DNA of 64,000 nt from Thermocrispum municipale DSM 44069 (GTDB lineage: Bacteria > Actinomycetota > Actinomycetes > Mycobacteriales > Pseudonocardiaceae), in the NCBI RefSeq assembly GCF_000427825.1, contig NZ_ATYT01000003.1, forward strand, positions 574,157-638,156, in the 5' to 3' direction. Positions 34,096 through 43,361 of the stretch are shown one piece after another. The position numbers and the translations under genes are program-made. Position 1 is the stretch's first letter. Each line of letters opens with the position of its first letter. Below the pieces are notes generated by a model, which was not told the DNA's origin, did no database searches, and saw only the letters and a list, made by a program, of their open reading frames with translations.

Positions 34096-35523
34096 ATGAG
34101 TGCACGCAGATGGCGTTCCGCCGTCGTCGTCGCGGCGACAGCGGGACTGGCCGCAGCCGCGTTGTCCATTCCCTCCACCGCGGTGGCCGAACAGCAGGCG
34201 GCAGCCGCGCCGCCGCCGAGCAAGGCGATCTCCACCGACTCGGTCATCGTGAAGTTCAAGTCGTCGGCGTCGGCCGGCCAGCGTTCGGCGGTGCAGAAGC
34301 TCGCCGGGGTGGTGGGCAAGGTCGCCAACATCGCCGGGACCGGGGCGATGACGCTGCGCGTGGCCGGCGACCCGCGCAAGGCGGTGGAGCGGCTGAACAA
34401 GTCGGCAGTGGTGGAATACGCCGAGGTCAACGCGGTGATGACCACCCAGGCGGTGCCCAACGACCCCGACTTCGACCAGCTCTACGGTCTGCACAACACC
34501 GGCCAGACGGGCGGTACGGCGGACGCCGACATCAACGCGCCGGAGGGCTGGGACAACGCCGGGCTCGGCAGCTTCCCGAACAGTGGCGGGGTCAAGGTCG
34601 GCATCGTCGACACCGGCATCCAGACCTCGCACGAGGAGTTCCAGGGCGGCAAGATCGTCGACTGCGGTGGTGTGACGAACTTCGGCATCAGCCTGATCAT
34701 CATCGTGATCGGCGCCGACCCGACGATCTCCGACGACCCGGCCAAGTGCGAGGACGACAACGGGCATGGCACGCACGTCGCGGGCACCATCGCGGCCAAC
34801 GCCAACAACGGCAAGGGTGTCACGGGCGTGGCGTTCAACTCGGAGCTGGCCATCTGCAAGGCGCTCAACGGCAGCGGCTCCGGCACGCTGGACATGGTCG
34901 CCAACTGCATCACGTGGCTGAACGAGAAGGGCGCGAAGATCATCTCGATGTCGCTGGGCGGCGCGAGTGGTTCGCAGACGCTGCAGACCGCGGTGCGCAA
35001 CGCCTCCGACAACGGATCGTTGATCATCGCCGCGGCCGGTAACGGCGGGAACTCGTCCCCGAACTACCCGGCGGCGTACGAAGAGGTCGTCTCGGTGGCG
35101 GCGACCGACCACAACGACCAGAAGGCGGACTTCTCCACCTACAACGAAGATGTGGAAGTTGCCGCACCTGGTGTCGACGTCCTGTCGACCTGGAACGACG
35201 GTGGGTACCGGAAGGCGTCCGGCACGTCGATGGCCACGCCGCACGCCTCCGCAGTGGCGGCGCTGATCGCGGCGCAGGGCGGCACGCCGGAGGACTGGCG
35301 GGCCAAGCTGACCGCGTCGGTCGACGATCTCGGCGATCCGGGGCGTGACGTCAACTTCGGGTACGGTCGCGTGAACCTGGGGAAAGCGACGGGTAGCACT
35401 GACACAGAACGCCCCGCCTCGGTGGTTTCCGAGGCGGGGCGTTCTGGTTGTGTGGGTCAGTCCTCCGAGTGTTCGGCCCACCATTGCTGCCCTTCGGCGG
35501 GCAGCGTGCTGATCGGGTCGTAG
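34096..35523 (+). CDS. Secreted subtilisin-like serine protease (S8) with run-on C-terminus
   Basis: The 475-residue preproprotein has a signal peptide (VVVAATAGLAAAALSIPSTAVA), an I9-like propeptide (SVIVKFKSSASAGQRSAVQK to about residue 115) and an S8 catalytic domain: Asp172 in GIVDTGIQTS, His224 in DNGHGTHVAGTIA, the oxyanion Asn in AAAGNGG and Ser378 in SGTSMATPHASA. ATG 34096 has AGAAGGG upstream. The fold ends near GYGRVNLGKATG; the last 40 residues or so are encoded by a terminator hairpin and by the antisense of the next gene. A lost stop or a one-base error is suspected. Confidence 0.88.
   Translation: MSARRWRSAVVVAATAGLAAAALSIPSTAVAEQQAAAAPPPSKAISTDSVIVKFKSSASAGQRSAVQKLAGVVGKVANIAGTGAMTLRVAGDPRKAVERLNKSAVVEYAEVNAVMTTQAVPNDPDFDQLYGLHNTGQTGGTADADINAPEGWDNAGLGSFPNSGGVKVGIVDTGIQTSHEEFQGGKIVDCGGVTNFGISLIIIVIGADPTISDDPAKCEDDNGHGTHVAGTIAANANNGKGVTGVAFNSELAICKALNGSGSGTLDMVANCITWLNEKGAKIISMSLGGASGSQTLQTAVRNASDNGSLIIAAAGNGGNSSPNYPAAYEEVVSVAATDHNDQKADFSTYNEDVEVAAPGVDVLSTWNDGGYRKASGTSMATPHASAVAALIAAQGGTPEDWRAKLTASVDDLGDPGRDVNFGYGRVNLGKATGSTDTERPASVVSEAGRSGCVGQSSECSAHHCCPSAGSVLIGS
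35406..35445. terminator. Bidirectional terminator between the S8 protease and aminomutase genes
   Basis: A perfect 17-bp stem (AGAACGCCCCGCCTCGG and its complement) encloses a 6-nt loop TGGTTT. It lies 11 bp beyond the aminomutase stop on the minus strand and inside the tail of the S8 ORF on the plus strand. It is the strongest hairpin in this part of the window. Confidence 0.85.
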
Positions 35524-36863
35524 TACTCGTAGCGCCTGCTCAGCGCGTCCGGGTCGTCCCGCTCCAGCGCGGTGCGGTAGTTCTTCGTCCAGTACGAGAT
35601 GCCGCGCGTGCGGTCGTAGTCGGCCAGCTGGTGTACCCAGCGCTTGCCGACGTACGGCACGTCGCAGATGATCCGCGGCGTCGCGTAGCCGGGCAGGTAG
35701 CCCATGATCGCGTGCTGCAGCGCCTGCGCCTCCCAGACCGCCAGCCGCCAGTGCTCGGAGTTGGGGATCATGTCGCACATGTAGAAGTAGTAGGGGAGGA
35801 TGTTCGCCTCGCCCTGCAGGGCGAAACACAGGTCGAGCAGCGCCTCGGGGGTGGCGTTCACCCCGCGCATGAGCACGCCTTGGTTCCGCACGTCGCGCAC
35901 CCCGACCTCCAGCGCGGTGCGAGCCGCCTCCGCGACCAGCGGGGTGACCGACTGCACGTGGTTGATGTGCGTGTGAATCGCCAGGTTGACGCCCCGGCGA
36001 GCTGCGGTGCGGGCCACTCGCTCCATGCCCTCCACCACTTTGGGTTGCAGCCAGTGCTGGGGAAGCCCGGCCAGCGCCTTGGTCGCCAGCCGGATGTCCC
36101 GCACCGTCTCCACGTCCAGCAGCCGCATCAGGAACGACTCGAGCTGGTGCCACGGCACGTTGGCGACATCGCCACCGGAAACCACGACATCACGCACGCC
36201 GGGCGTGTGCTGCAGGTACTCGATGATCTTGTCCTGGCGGTCGGCGGGCTTGAGTTGCAGCTTGTGTTTGTCGATCAGCGGTGTCGAATTGCCGACCAGG
36301 TCCATCCGGGTGCAGTGGCCGCAGTACTGCGGGCAGGTGGACACCAGCTCGGCGAGCACCTTGGTGGGGTAGCGGTGGGTCAGTCCTTCCACCACCCACA
36401 TCTCGGCCTCGTGCAGCGAGTCCCGCTGGGCGTGCGGGTGGGACGGCCACTTCGGGTCGCGATCGGACTTCACCGGAAGCATGTACCGGCGGATCGGATC
36501 GGCCAGGAACGCGTCGGTGAACTCCTTCGGAGTGGTCGCCGCGGTCGGCGCCATCGTGTTGAGCATCTGCGGCGTGATCAACATCGACATGGTGGCCAGG
36601 TTCTTCTGGTCGGCCTCCAGGTCGGCGTAGAAGCGGTCCTCGAGCAGATCGCCCATGACGGCGCGGAGCTGACGGATGTTGCGCACGCACTTGACCCGTT
36701 GCCATTGCGCGTCACGCCACTCCGCCTCGGTGACGTCCTTCCAGCCGGGCAAGCGACGCCAGTCGGGCTCGACCAGCTCCTTGCGCCGGTAGACGTACGG
36801 CTGGTCAAGGTCGGTCGCCGGTTGGCTCGCCAGGTTCTCCGGCGGGTTCACGACGGCGGTCAT
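35457..36863 (-). CDS. Lysine 2,3-aminomutase-type radical SAM enzyme
   Basis: The 468-residue protein has the radical SAM cluster motif CPQYCGHC (Cys177, Cys181, Cys184), preceded by STCPQY and followed by TRMDLVGNST, then VVVSGGDVANVPW and the KamA-family C-terminus with LPGYATPRIICDVPYVGKRW for PLP binding. Family enzymes shift an amino group from C2 to C3 of lysine, glutamate or a related amino acid. The YjeK (EpmB) role is less likely because this protein is over 100 residues longer than EpmB and no EpmA or efp is nearby. No beta-lysine acetyltransferase (AblB) gene is adjacent, so the fate of the product is open. Confidence 0.85.
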   Translation of the reverse strand: MTAVVNPPENLASQPATDLDQPYVYRRKELVEPDWRRLPGWKDVTEAEWRDAQWQRVKCVRNIRQLRAVMGDLLEDRFYADLEADQKNLATMSMLITPQMLNTMAPTAATTPKEFTDAFLADPIRRYMLPVKSDRDPKWPSHPHAQRDSLHEAEMWVVEGLTHRYPTKVLAELVSTCPQYCGHCTRMDLVGNSTPLIDKHKLQLKPADRQDKIIEYLQHTPGVRDVVVSGGDVANVPWHQLESFLMRLLDVETVRDIRLATKALAGLPQHWLQPKVVEGMERVARTAARRGVNLAIHTHINHVQSVTPLVAEAARTALEVGVRDVRNQGVLMRGVNATPEALLDLCFALQGEANILPYYFYMCDMIPNSEHWRLAVWEAQALQHAIMGYLPGYATPRIICDVPYVGKRWVHQLADYDRTRGISYWTKNYRTALERDDPDALSRRYEYYDPISTLPAEGQQWWAEHSED

Positions 36864-36987
36864 CTGATCTCCTCACGGTGGCCAGTCCAGTACGGTAAAA
36901 GATCCTGCCACATCGCGGTTCCTCCGTAAATCTTACGCTAATCGACGGCTGCAACCGCGGATACGCGAACCAGGCAGACTGCACAGC

Positions 36988-38595
36988 GTGGGATCAACGA
37001 CGACTTTGCTCACCGGCGGCCGCGTCTACAGCCCGGCCGCGCCGGACGCCACCGCCATGGCGATCAGCGGCGACACGATCGTCTGGGTGGGACAGGACGG
37101 ACCGGGACGGGCGCTGCACCCCGACGCCGAGGAAATTCCGTTGGACGGCGCGTTCGTCACCCCGGGCTTCGTCGACGCGCACGTGCACGCCACGTCGTCC
37201 GGGCTGCACTTGGCCGGCGTCGACCTGACCGGGACACTGAGCGCGCAGGAGGTCCTGTCGGTGCTGCGTGAGGCGGCAAGGAAGGAGCCGGACGCGAGCG
37301 TGCTGATGGCGCACGGCTGGGACGAGTCCGGTTGGACGAGCAGCCGTTTGCCGACTCGTGCCGAGATCGACGAGGCCGTGGGTGGGCGTCCCGCGTACAT
37401 CAGCCGGATCGATGTGCACTCCGCCCTGGTGTCGAGCGCGCTGGTCGACCTCGCGCCGCAGGCACGCGACGCCGACGGCTGGTCCGCCGAAGGCCCCGTC
37501 ACCGCGGCATGCCACCACGCCCTGCGCGGCGCCGCCCGAGCTGCGATCAGCCCGCAGCAGCGTGACGCCGCCCAGCGCAGCTTCCTCGCGGCGGTCGCGG
37601 CCCGTGGTGTGGTGAGCGTGCACGAGTGCGCCGGACCGGACATCTCCAGCTGGGACGACGTGGCAGCTCTGCTGGACAAGACCGGGCCGGACACGCCCGA
37701 AGTGGTCGCGTACTGGGGCGAACTGGCCAGTGACGCCGTCTTCGAACGGGCCAAGCGCCTCGGGATTCGCGGGCTGGCCGGCGACCTTTTCGTCGATGGT
37801 GCGCTGGGGTCGCGGACCGCGCGCCTGCGCGCGCCGTACGAGGACGACCCAAGCCATCGCGGACGCCTGTACGTGGACTCCGACGCCATCGCCGCCCACC
37901 TCGTCGCGTGCACGTCCGCCGGGATGCAAGCCGGATTTCACGTGATCGGGGACGGCGCGCTGGACGCCGTCATCGACGGATTCACCCGTGCCGAAGCCGA
38001 GGTGGGGCTGCGAGCACTGGTGGCGGGCAGGCACCGGCTCGAGCACGTCGAGATGATCGGCACGCGGGAGGCCGAAGCGTTGACGCGATGGAACGTCACC
38101 GCATCGGTACAGCCCCTGTTCGACGAGCTGTGGGGCGGCCAGGACGGCATGTACGCCCAGCGGCTCGGCACGGAACGGGCGGCCGGCCTCAACCCGTTCA
38201 GCATGCTGGCCGCGACCGGTGTGCTGCTGGCCGGAGGATCCGATTCGCCGGTCACTCCGGTCGACCCCTGGCGCTCGGTACGCGCGGCGGTCAACCACCG
38301 CACCGAGGGAGCGGGCATCTCGCCGCGCGCCGCCTTCACCGCCCACACCAAGGCTGGGTACCGCGCAGCAGGCGTCAACGACGGCGTCTCGGGCACGCTC
38401 GTTCCTGGTGCGCCCGCCGACTACGCGGTCTGGGAAGCAGGCGAACTGGTCGTTGCCGCGCCGGACACCCGCGTGCAGCGCTGGTCGACCGATCCTCGCT
38501 CGCGCGTGCCCGGGCTGCCGCCACTCGATCCGGACGCGCCGCTGCCGACGTGCCTGCGCACCGTGCGCCGCGGGGTAACGATCTACGCGGCGTAG
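36988..38595 (+). CDS. YtcJ-like metal-dependent amidohydrolase
   Basis: The 535-residue protein has an N-terminal beta-sandwich (LLTGGRVYSPAAPDATAMAI), the metal motif GFVDAHVHATSSGLHLAGVD (His-X-His), and later HRLEHVEMI and LLAGGSDSPVTPVDPWRSV with the final Asp. YtcJ-type proteins hydrolyse N-acyl or formamide bonds; the natural substrate is usually unknown. The GTG start is divergent from the aminomutase gene across a 124-bp gap, so the two could be co-regulated. Confidence 0.88.
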   Translation: MGSTTTLLTGGRVYSPAAPDATAMAISGDTIVWVGQDGPGRALHPDAEEIPLDGAFVTPGFVDAHVHATSSGLHLAGVDLTGTLSAQEVLSVLREAARKEPDASVLMAHGWDESGWTSSRLPTRAEIDEAVGGRPAYISRIDVHSALVSSALVDLAPQARDADGWSAEGPVTAACHHALRGAARAAISPQQRDAAQRSFLAAVAARGVVSVHECAGPDISSWDDVAALLDKTGPDTPEVVAYWGELASDAVFERAKRLGIRGLAGDLFVDGALGSRTARLRAPYEDDPSHRGRLYVDSDAIAAHLVACTSAGMQAGFHVIGDGALDAVIDGFTRAEAEVGLRALVAGRHRLEHVEMIGTREAEALTRWNVTASVQPLFDELWGGQDGMYAQRLGTERAAGLNPFSMLAATGVLLAGGSDSPVTPVDPWRSVRAAVNHRTEGAGISPRAAFTAHTKAGYRAAGVNDGVSGTLVPGAPADYAVWEAGELVVAAPDTRVQRWSTDPRSRVPGLPPLDPDAPLPTCLRTVRRGVTIYAA

Positions 38596-38641
38596 GCGGA
38601 CCTGACACGGAGAACACGCAGCGGAGACATAGGCTTCGACC

Positions 38642-40213
38642 GTGACTGTGACCGCGTCAGAGGACGTCGGCGTCGCCGGGCACGCCCGAGGTGGCTGGCG
38701 CGGCATGCTGACCCGGGTGCCGGGGCGAATGGCCCTTGCCGTCGCCTCCGGCGTGCTGCTTCAACTGAGCTTCCCACCCCGCGAGTGGTGGTTCTTGTCG
38801 CCGCTGGCCTTCGCCGGGCTCGGGGTGGTGCTGTACCGGCGCCGCTTCCGGGCCGGCCTGGGCTACGGGCTGCTGTTCGCGGTGTCGTTCTTCCTGGGGC
38901 ATCTGGTCTGGATCGAAGACTTCCTCGGCGACGGTTTCGGCTCCGCCCCGTGGTTGGCGTTGTCAGTGGTCGAGGGCCTGTACGTGGCGTTGGCCTGCGC
39001 ATGTGCGACGGTGGTGCAACGGTTGCCCGCCGCCCCGGTGTGGATGGCCGCGCTGTGGGTCGGTCAGGAAACCCTGCGGTCGTCGTTCCCGCTCAACGGG
39101 TTTCCGTGGGGGCGCGTAGCGTTCGGCCACCCCTCGGGCGCTTTCACCTCGCTCGCGTCCGTCGGCGGGGCGCCGCTGGTCAGCTTCGCCGTAACGCTGT
39201 GTGGCTTCGGCATCGCGTGGCTGCTGGTCCGGATCCGTCACCGCGAAGTGCGGGTCGTTCCTGCCGTGGCGTGCGCCGTGGTGCCGCTACTGGCCGGTCT
39301 CGCGGTGTGGCCCGCCGTCGGCGTCGAACCAACTCGCGGTGAGGTCACCGTCGCGGTGGTGCAAGGCAACGCGCCCGACATCGGCCTGCGGCTGCTGGGC
39401 GCGCGGGAGGAGATCCGTGCCAACCACCTCGCCACCAGCGAGCGCCTCGCCGACGACCTCGCTTCCGGGCGCATCGCCCAACCGGACCTCATCATCTGGC
39501 CGGAGACGGCGACCGGACTCGCGGGCCCGGATCCCGAGCTGGACCGCCTGGTGGATCGTTTCGACGCACCCACCCTCATCGGCGCGCTCTACACCCGCCC
39601 GGACGGCCTGAGCGAGAACTCGGTGTTCGTGTGGCAGCCGGGTTCGGGACCGGGCGAGCACTACGTCAAGCAGGAACTGGTGCCGTTCGCCGAGTACGTG
39701 CCCTGGCGGCCGATCGCCGCGTGGTTCACGCCGTTCCTCGGCAAGACCAAGGACATGCGCTGGGGCGACGAGCCGGGTGTGCTGACACCCGGAGGCATCA
39801 AGGTCGGCATCCAGATCTGCTACGAGGTCGCCTACGACTACGTCGCGCGGCAAACCGTCGACCGCGGCGCCGAACTACTCGTCGTGCCCACGAACAACGC
39901 CTGGTACGGGCCAGGGGAGATGACCTACCAACAGCTGGCGATGTCCCGGCTGCGGGCCGTGGAACACGGGCGTGCGGCCGTGGTGGCCGCGACCAGCGGG
40001 GTCAGCGCCATCGTCCTCCCGGACGGGAGCGTGGTGCGCGACTCGGAGCTGTTCACCTCCGAAATCCTGGTCGGGACGCTGCCGCTGCGTGACACCACGA
40101 CCGTCGCGAGCATCGTCGGCCCGTGGCCGGAGCGGGTACTCGTCGCCGGGGGGATAGCCGCTCTGGCGCTTTCGATAGGGTGGCGAATCCGTGACCGGAG
40201 GAGGGCCGCATGA
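38642..40213 (+). CDS. lnt: Apolipoprotein N-acyltransferase
   Basis: The 523-residue protein has about seven N-terminal membrane helices and a C-terminal carbon-nitrogen hydrolase domain. Catalytic residues are in [10 protein letters not shown] (Glu), [17 protein letters not shown] (Lys and second Glu) and [11 protein letters not shown] (Cys). It adds the third acyl chain to the N-terminal cysteine of lipoproteins. The GTG start was chosen. It overlaps ppm1 by 4 bp; in M. tuberculosis the two activities are fused in one polypeptide. Confidence 0.93.
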   Translation: MTVTASEDVGVAGHARGGWRGMLTRVPGRMALAVASGVLLQLSFPPREWWFLSPLAFAGLGVVLYRRRFRAGLGYGLLFAVSFFLGHLVWIEDFLGDGFGSAPWLALSVVEGLYVALACACATVVQRLPAAPVWMAALWVGQETLRSSFPLNGFPWGRVAFGHPSGAFTSLASVGGAPLVSFAVTLCGFGIAWLLVRIRHREVRVVPAVACAVVPLLAGLAVWPAVGVEPTRGEVTVAVVQGNAPDIGLRLLGAREEIRANHLATSERLADDLASGRIAQPDLIIWPETATGLAGPDPELDRLVDRFDAPTLIGALYTRPDGLSENSVFVWQPGSGPGEHYVKQELVPFAEYVPWRPIAAWFTPFLGKTKDMRWGDEPGVLTPGGIKVGIQICYEVAYDYVARQTVDRGAELLVVPTNNAWYGPGEMTYQQLAMSRLRAVEHGRAAVVAATSGVSAIVLPDGSVVRDSELFTSEILVGTLPLRDTTTVASIVGPWPERVLVAGGIAALALSIGWRIRDRRRAA

Positions 40214-40962
40214 CTGATCGCCGCGTGCTCGTGGTGATCCCGACCTACAACGAGCGGGAGAACATCGAGCAGCTGCTGCGTCGTTTGCACCAGGCGCTGC
40301 CCACGGTGCACGCGCTCGTGGTGGACGACGGCAGCCCGGACGGCACCGGAGAGCTGGCCGATGAACTGGCCGCCGCCGACGAGCGGATCGACGTGCTGCA
40401 TCGCAGCGAGAAGGCCGGGCTCGGTCCGGCGTACATCGCCGGTTTCCGCTGGGGGCTGGATCGCGGCTACGACGTCCTGGTGGAGATGGACGCCGACGGC
40501 TCGCACGCACCGGAGGACCTGCCACGGCTGCTCGCCGCTTCCGAAAGCGCGGACCTGGTGATCGGCTCGCGCTACGTGCCGGGCGGCAAGGTGGTCAACT
40601 GGCCCAAGCGCCGGGAATGGCTCTCCCGCATGGCCGGGGTGTACTCACGCACCGCTCTCGGCGTTCCGACCAGGGACATCACGGCGGGCTTCCGTGCCTA
40701 CCGGCGCACGGTGCTGGAGAAGCTGGAGCTGGACGACGTGGCGTCGCAGGGCTACTGCTTCCAGATCGACCTGACCTGGCGCACCATTCGTGCCGGCTTC
40801 TCCGTCGTCGAGGTGCCGATCACGTTCACCGAGCGCGAGCTCGGCAAATCGAAGATGAGCGGCTCGATCGTGCTGGAAGCCATCGTGCAAGTGGGCCGGT
40901 GGGGCCTGAAGCACCGCCTGTCGCAGGTGGCCGGGCTGGTCAAGAAGCTGCTTCGCCGCTGA
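40210..40962 (+). CDS. ppm1: Polyprenol-phosphate mannose synthase (GT2)
   Basis: The 250-residue glycosyltransferase has the DPM1-type signature: [60 protein letters not shown] and [13 protein letters not shown]. It makes polyprenyl-phosphomannose from GDP-mannose, the donor for extracytoplasmic mannosylation. That product would feed the MptB-like enzyme at 54212-55789 and protein or lipoprotein mannosylation. ATG overlaps the lnt stop. Confidence 0.93.
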   Translation: MTDRRVLVVIPTYNERENIEQLLRRLHQALPTVHALVVDDGSPDGTGELADELAAADERIDVLHRSEKAGLGPAYIAGFRWGLDRGYDVLVEMDADGSHAPEDLPRLLAASESADLVIGSRYVPGGKVVNWPKRREWLSRMAGVYSRTALGVPTRDITAGFRAYRRTVLEKLELDDVASQGYCFQIDLTWRTIRAGFSVVEVPITFTERELGKSKMSGSIVLEAIVQVGRWGLKHRLSQVAGLVKKLLRR

Positions 40963-41161
40963 GCGCGACCGCTCCTGCGGAGCGAGTGAGTCCCAGGCGG
41001 AGCGACGCCGCAGAGGCGGTGGCCGCACGAGCCGATTGACCGGATACGAGAACAGTCCGGTACCGCAAAGGGCTTGGCCCGCCGGCCCAGGCGGCAGCAC
41101 GCGCTGCAGGCGAGATCCCGCCCAGGCGCCACAGGCTCACCGCGATCACCCACCTGCACAG

Positions 41162-41204
41162 CCGAAAGCCCCGCGGACGGGGGAGGCCGTCGCGGGGCTT
41201 TCGG
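41162..41204. terminator. Terminator between ppm1 and rbpA
   Basis: CCGAAAGCCCCGCG and CGCGGGGCTTTCGG form a 14-bp stem, extended by GAC/GTC across a one-base bulge, with a Gly-rich-looking loop GGGGGAGGCC region. It is 25 bp beyond the rbpA stop and 199 bp past ppm1, and can serve both convergent genes. Confidence 0.75.
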
Positions 41205-41228
41205 ACTGGTTACGTCAGCAGCAGGCTG

Positions 41229-41579
41229 TCACGCCGAGCGCGACGCAGAACGGCGCGCCCGGAGCTCCTCCAGACGCTCGTTGAGCAACTCTTCCAGCTC
41301 GCTGATGCTCCGGCGCTCGAGCAGCATGTCCCAGTGCGTACGCGCCGGCTTGGTCTTCTTCTGCTCCTGCTGCACGCCGTCCACGATTTCGGACTCGGTG
41401 CCGTGCAGACGGCACTCCCACGTAGCCGGAACCTCGGCGTCGTCCGAGAACGGTACCTCGAACTCGTGGTCCTTCGGGCACGCGTACCGGACGGTACGCC
41501 GAGGCGCCAGGTCGTGGTTGCGGTCCGTTTCGTAGCTCACCGCTCCCAGCCTGCTGCCACGGAGAACCCGATCGGCCAT
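41229..41579 (-). CDS. rbpA: RNA polymerase-binding protein RbpA
   Basis: The 116-residue protein opens MADRVLRGSRLGAVSYETDR, continues with the zinc/core domain ARRTVRYACP-type stretch (RRTVRYACPKDHEFEVPFSD) and WECRLHG, then KPARTHWDMLLERRSISELE, the sigma-interaction region. RbpA stabilises the open complex with group I/II sigma factors and is specific to actinobacteria. ATG 41579 was chosen because GAGAGG is then eight bases upstream; ATG 41585 lies directly against it. Confidence 0.95.
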   Translation of the reverse strand: MADRVLRGSRLGAVSYETDRNHDLAPRRTVRYACPKDHEFEVPFSDDAEVPATWECRLHGTESEIVDGVQQEQKKTKPARTHWDMLLERRSISELEELLNERLEELRARRSASRSA

Positions 41580-41919
41580 GTGCATTCCTCTCTCTGTACG
41601 GAAGCCGGTCCCCACTCCCGGGCCCCGAACTTGCTCACACTATGCAACGAACGTGCGGCCCCCAGGATTCCCGGATTCCCCCGTTCGTAATCCTCGTCCC
41701 ACGTCGCCGTGCTGCTCACCAGCTTGCTCCAGTGGGAGTCAGATGCTGGTGTGACGTGACGGAGATAGCCCCACGACGTGGGGATTTCCCTCGAACGGTG
41801 CAACGAGCCCATCGGCAATTCGGCTCAGGGTGTTACACCGACGCGTCCGGGCGAGCCGGTACGCGATCGGGCATGATGAAGATCACGCTGCGTAACGTGC
41901 CTGGACGACTCCGTACGGT
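41580..41919. other. Intergenic region between rbpA and the MFS gene
   Basis: These 340 bp hold the rbpA leader and its promoter. The half towards the MFS gene (about 41700-41919), which is the 3' flank of that gene, shows no credible gene and no clear terminator hairpin. Confidence 0.5.
41646..41671 (-). promoter_or_regulatory. Candidate sigma-R (thiol-stress ECF) promoter of rbpA
   Basis: Reading toward rbpA, GGAAT is followed by exactly 18 bases and GTTG, matching the sigma-R consensus GGAAT-N18-GTT. The predicted start site lies about 60 bp before the rbpA ATG. In Streptomyces coelicolor rbpA is a known sigma-R target. A second GGAAT lies 8 bp further upstream. Confidence 0.65.
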
Positions 41920-43338
41920 TCACAACCGTTGCGGCGGTTGATTCCCCGCCGCGATGATCGCCCGGCGTGCCGGCACCAGCGCGACCAGAGCGATACCGAC
42001 GACGAAGAACCCGATGAGGGCGAGGATCGCCGGCCGGAACGATCCGGTGGCCGACCCGATGGCGGCGAACAGCACCGGTCCGAGCCACGCCGTGCCGCGC
42101 TCGCTGATCTCGTACAACGAGAAGTACTGGGCCTCCTTGCCCGCCGGGATCATCTGGCTGTACAGCGACCGTGCCAGCGCGACGGTGCCGCCGAGGACGA
42201 GGCCGATGCCCGCCCCGACCAGGTAGAACGGGACGGGCTCGTCCGGCTCGAGGAAATACGCCGCGATGATGACCCCGATCCACAGCGTCAAGCTGCCCAT
42301 GATCGTGCGCTTGGCGCCGAGCCGGCGTGCCACGAGACCGTGCAGCCAGCCGCCGATGAACGCGACGAACTGCACCATGAGGATCGTGGCGATGAGCGTG
42401 TCCTGGGAGAAGTGCAATTCCTCCCGGCCGTACTGCGCCGACGTGGTGACCACGGTCTGCACACCGTCGTTGAAGACCAGGTAGGCGCCCAGGAAACCCA
42501 GCGTCAGCGGGAAGGCCCTGGCCTCCCGAAGCGTGCCTGCCAGTTCGCGGAAACCGGCACGGACGACGCCGACCTCCGGCTCGATGGGGCGGGCCTGTCG
42601 CCGGTCGGCGAGCCTGCGCAACGGAATGATGGTGAAGCCCGCCCACCACAGGCCGGACATCAAGAAACACGCGCGCACGGCCTGACCTTCGGTGAGCCCG
42701 ATCGCCTCGTGGCCCAGATAGATGCCGAGCTGCACGGCCAGCGCGACACCGCCGCCGAGGAAGCCGAATGCCCAGCCGCGAGCGGAGACCTCGTCGCGCT
42801 CGTCCGGCTCGGCGATCTCGGCCAGGAAGGCGTAGTAGACGACGATCGAGACGCCGTAGCCGATCTGCGCGATCATGTAGAGCGGGATCGCGAGTTCCCA
42901 GTTCGTGCCGGCGACGAACACCAACAGGCAGGTGGCTCCTGCGCCGGTGAAGGCGGCCGCGGCCAGCAGCGGGCGTTTCGACTGGCTGCGGTCGGCGATC
43001 GCCCCTGCCACGGGCATGATGAAGACCTGGATCACGGTGGCCACGCCGATCAGGTAGCCCCACAGGGCGCCGGCCGGGAATTGCAGGCCGAACAGGGAAA
43101 TGTCGCAGTTGGTCAGCTTCGCGGTGAGCTCGGGACCGCCGCAGGCGTTCGGCCCGTTGGCCGGATCGGTGCGGGCGTCCTCGGCGGCCACCGAACCGAC
43201 GTACGCGGCGCCGAAGACGGTGATCACCGAGGTGTAGAACGTCGAGTTCGCCCAGTCGTAGAAGTACCAGCCGCGGCGTTCACGGCGACGGCTCGCGGCA
43301 TCCGGCGCCGGGGCGGGGCCGATGTGGTCGGTCGTCAT
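41920..43338 (-). CDS. MFS transporter, UMF1/Atg22-like
   Basis: The 472-residue protein has about twelve hydrophobic segments and the family opening RRGWYFYDWANSTFYTSVIT, and it contains the A-loop-like GAIADRSQSKRP. It belongs to the UMF1 family of the major facilitator superfamily, related to fungal vacuolar amino-acid effluxer Atg22; bacterial substrates are unknown. ATG 43338 with GAGGTG just upstream was chosen; a reading frame to 43458 adds a non-homologous stretch. It is divergent from the Rpf-type gene. Confidence 0.87.
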   Translation of the reverse strand: MTTDHIGPAPAPDAASRRRERRGWYFYDWANSTFYTSVITVFGAAYVGSVAAEDARTDPANGPNACGGPELTAKLTNCDISLFGLQFPAGALWGYLIGVATVIQVFIMPVAGAIADRSQSKRPLLAAAAFTGAGATCLLVFVAGTNWELAIPLYMIAQIGYGVSIVVYYAFLAEIAEPDERDEVSARGWAFGFLGGGVALAVQLGIYLGHEAIGLTEGQAVRACFLMSGLWWAGFTIIPLRRLADRRQARPIEPEVGVVRAGFRELAGTLREARAFPLTLGFLGAYLVFNDGVQTVVTTSAQYGREELHFSQDTLIATILMVQFVAFIGGWLHGLVARRLGAKRTIMGSLTLWIGVIIAAYFLEPDEPVPFYLVGAGIGLVLGGTVALARSLYSQMIPAGKEAQYFSLYEISERGTAWLGPVLFAAIGSATGSFRPAILALIGFFVVGIALVALVPARRAIIAAGNQPPQRL

Positions 43339-43361
43339 GCCACCTCGATCTGCTGTCGTGT

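Noticed and set aside
33970-36153. A 727-codon minus-strand frame across the subtilase and aminomutase genes
   Set aside because: It runs antisense to clear subtilase motifs and out of frame with the aminomutase; no domain is recognisable.
41036-41284. A short plus-strand frame between ppm1 and rbpA
   Set aside because: It crosses the terminator hairpin and the 3' end of rbpA and has no recognisable sequence.
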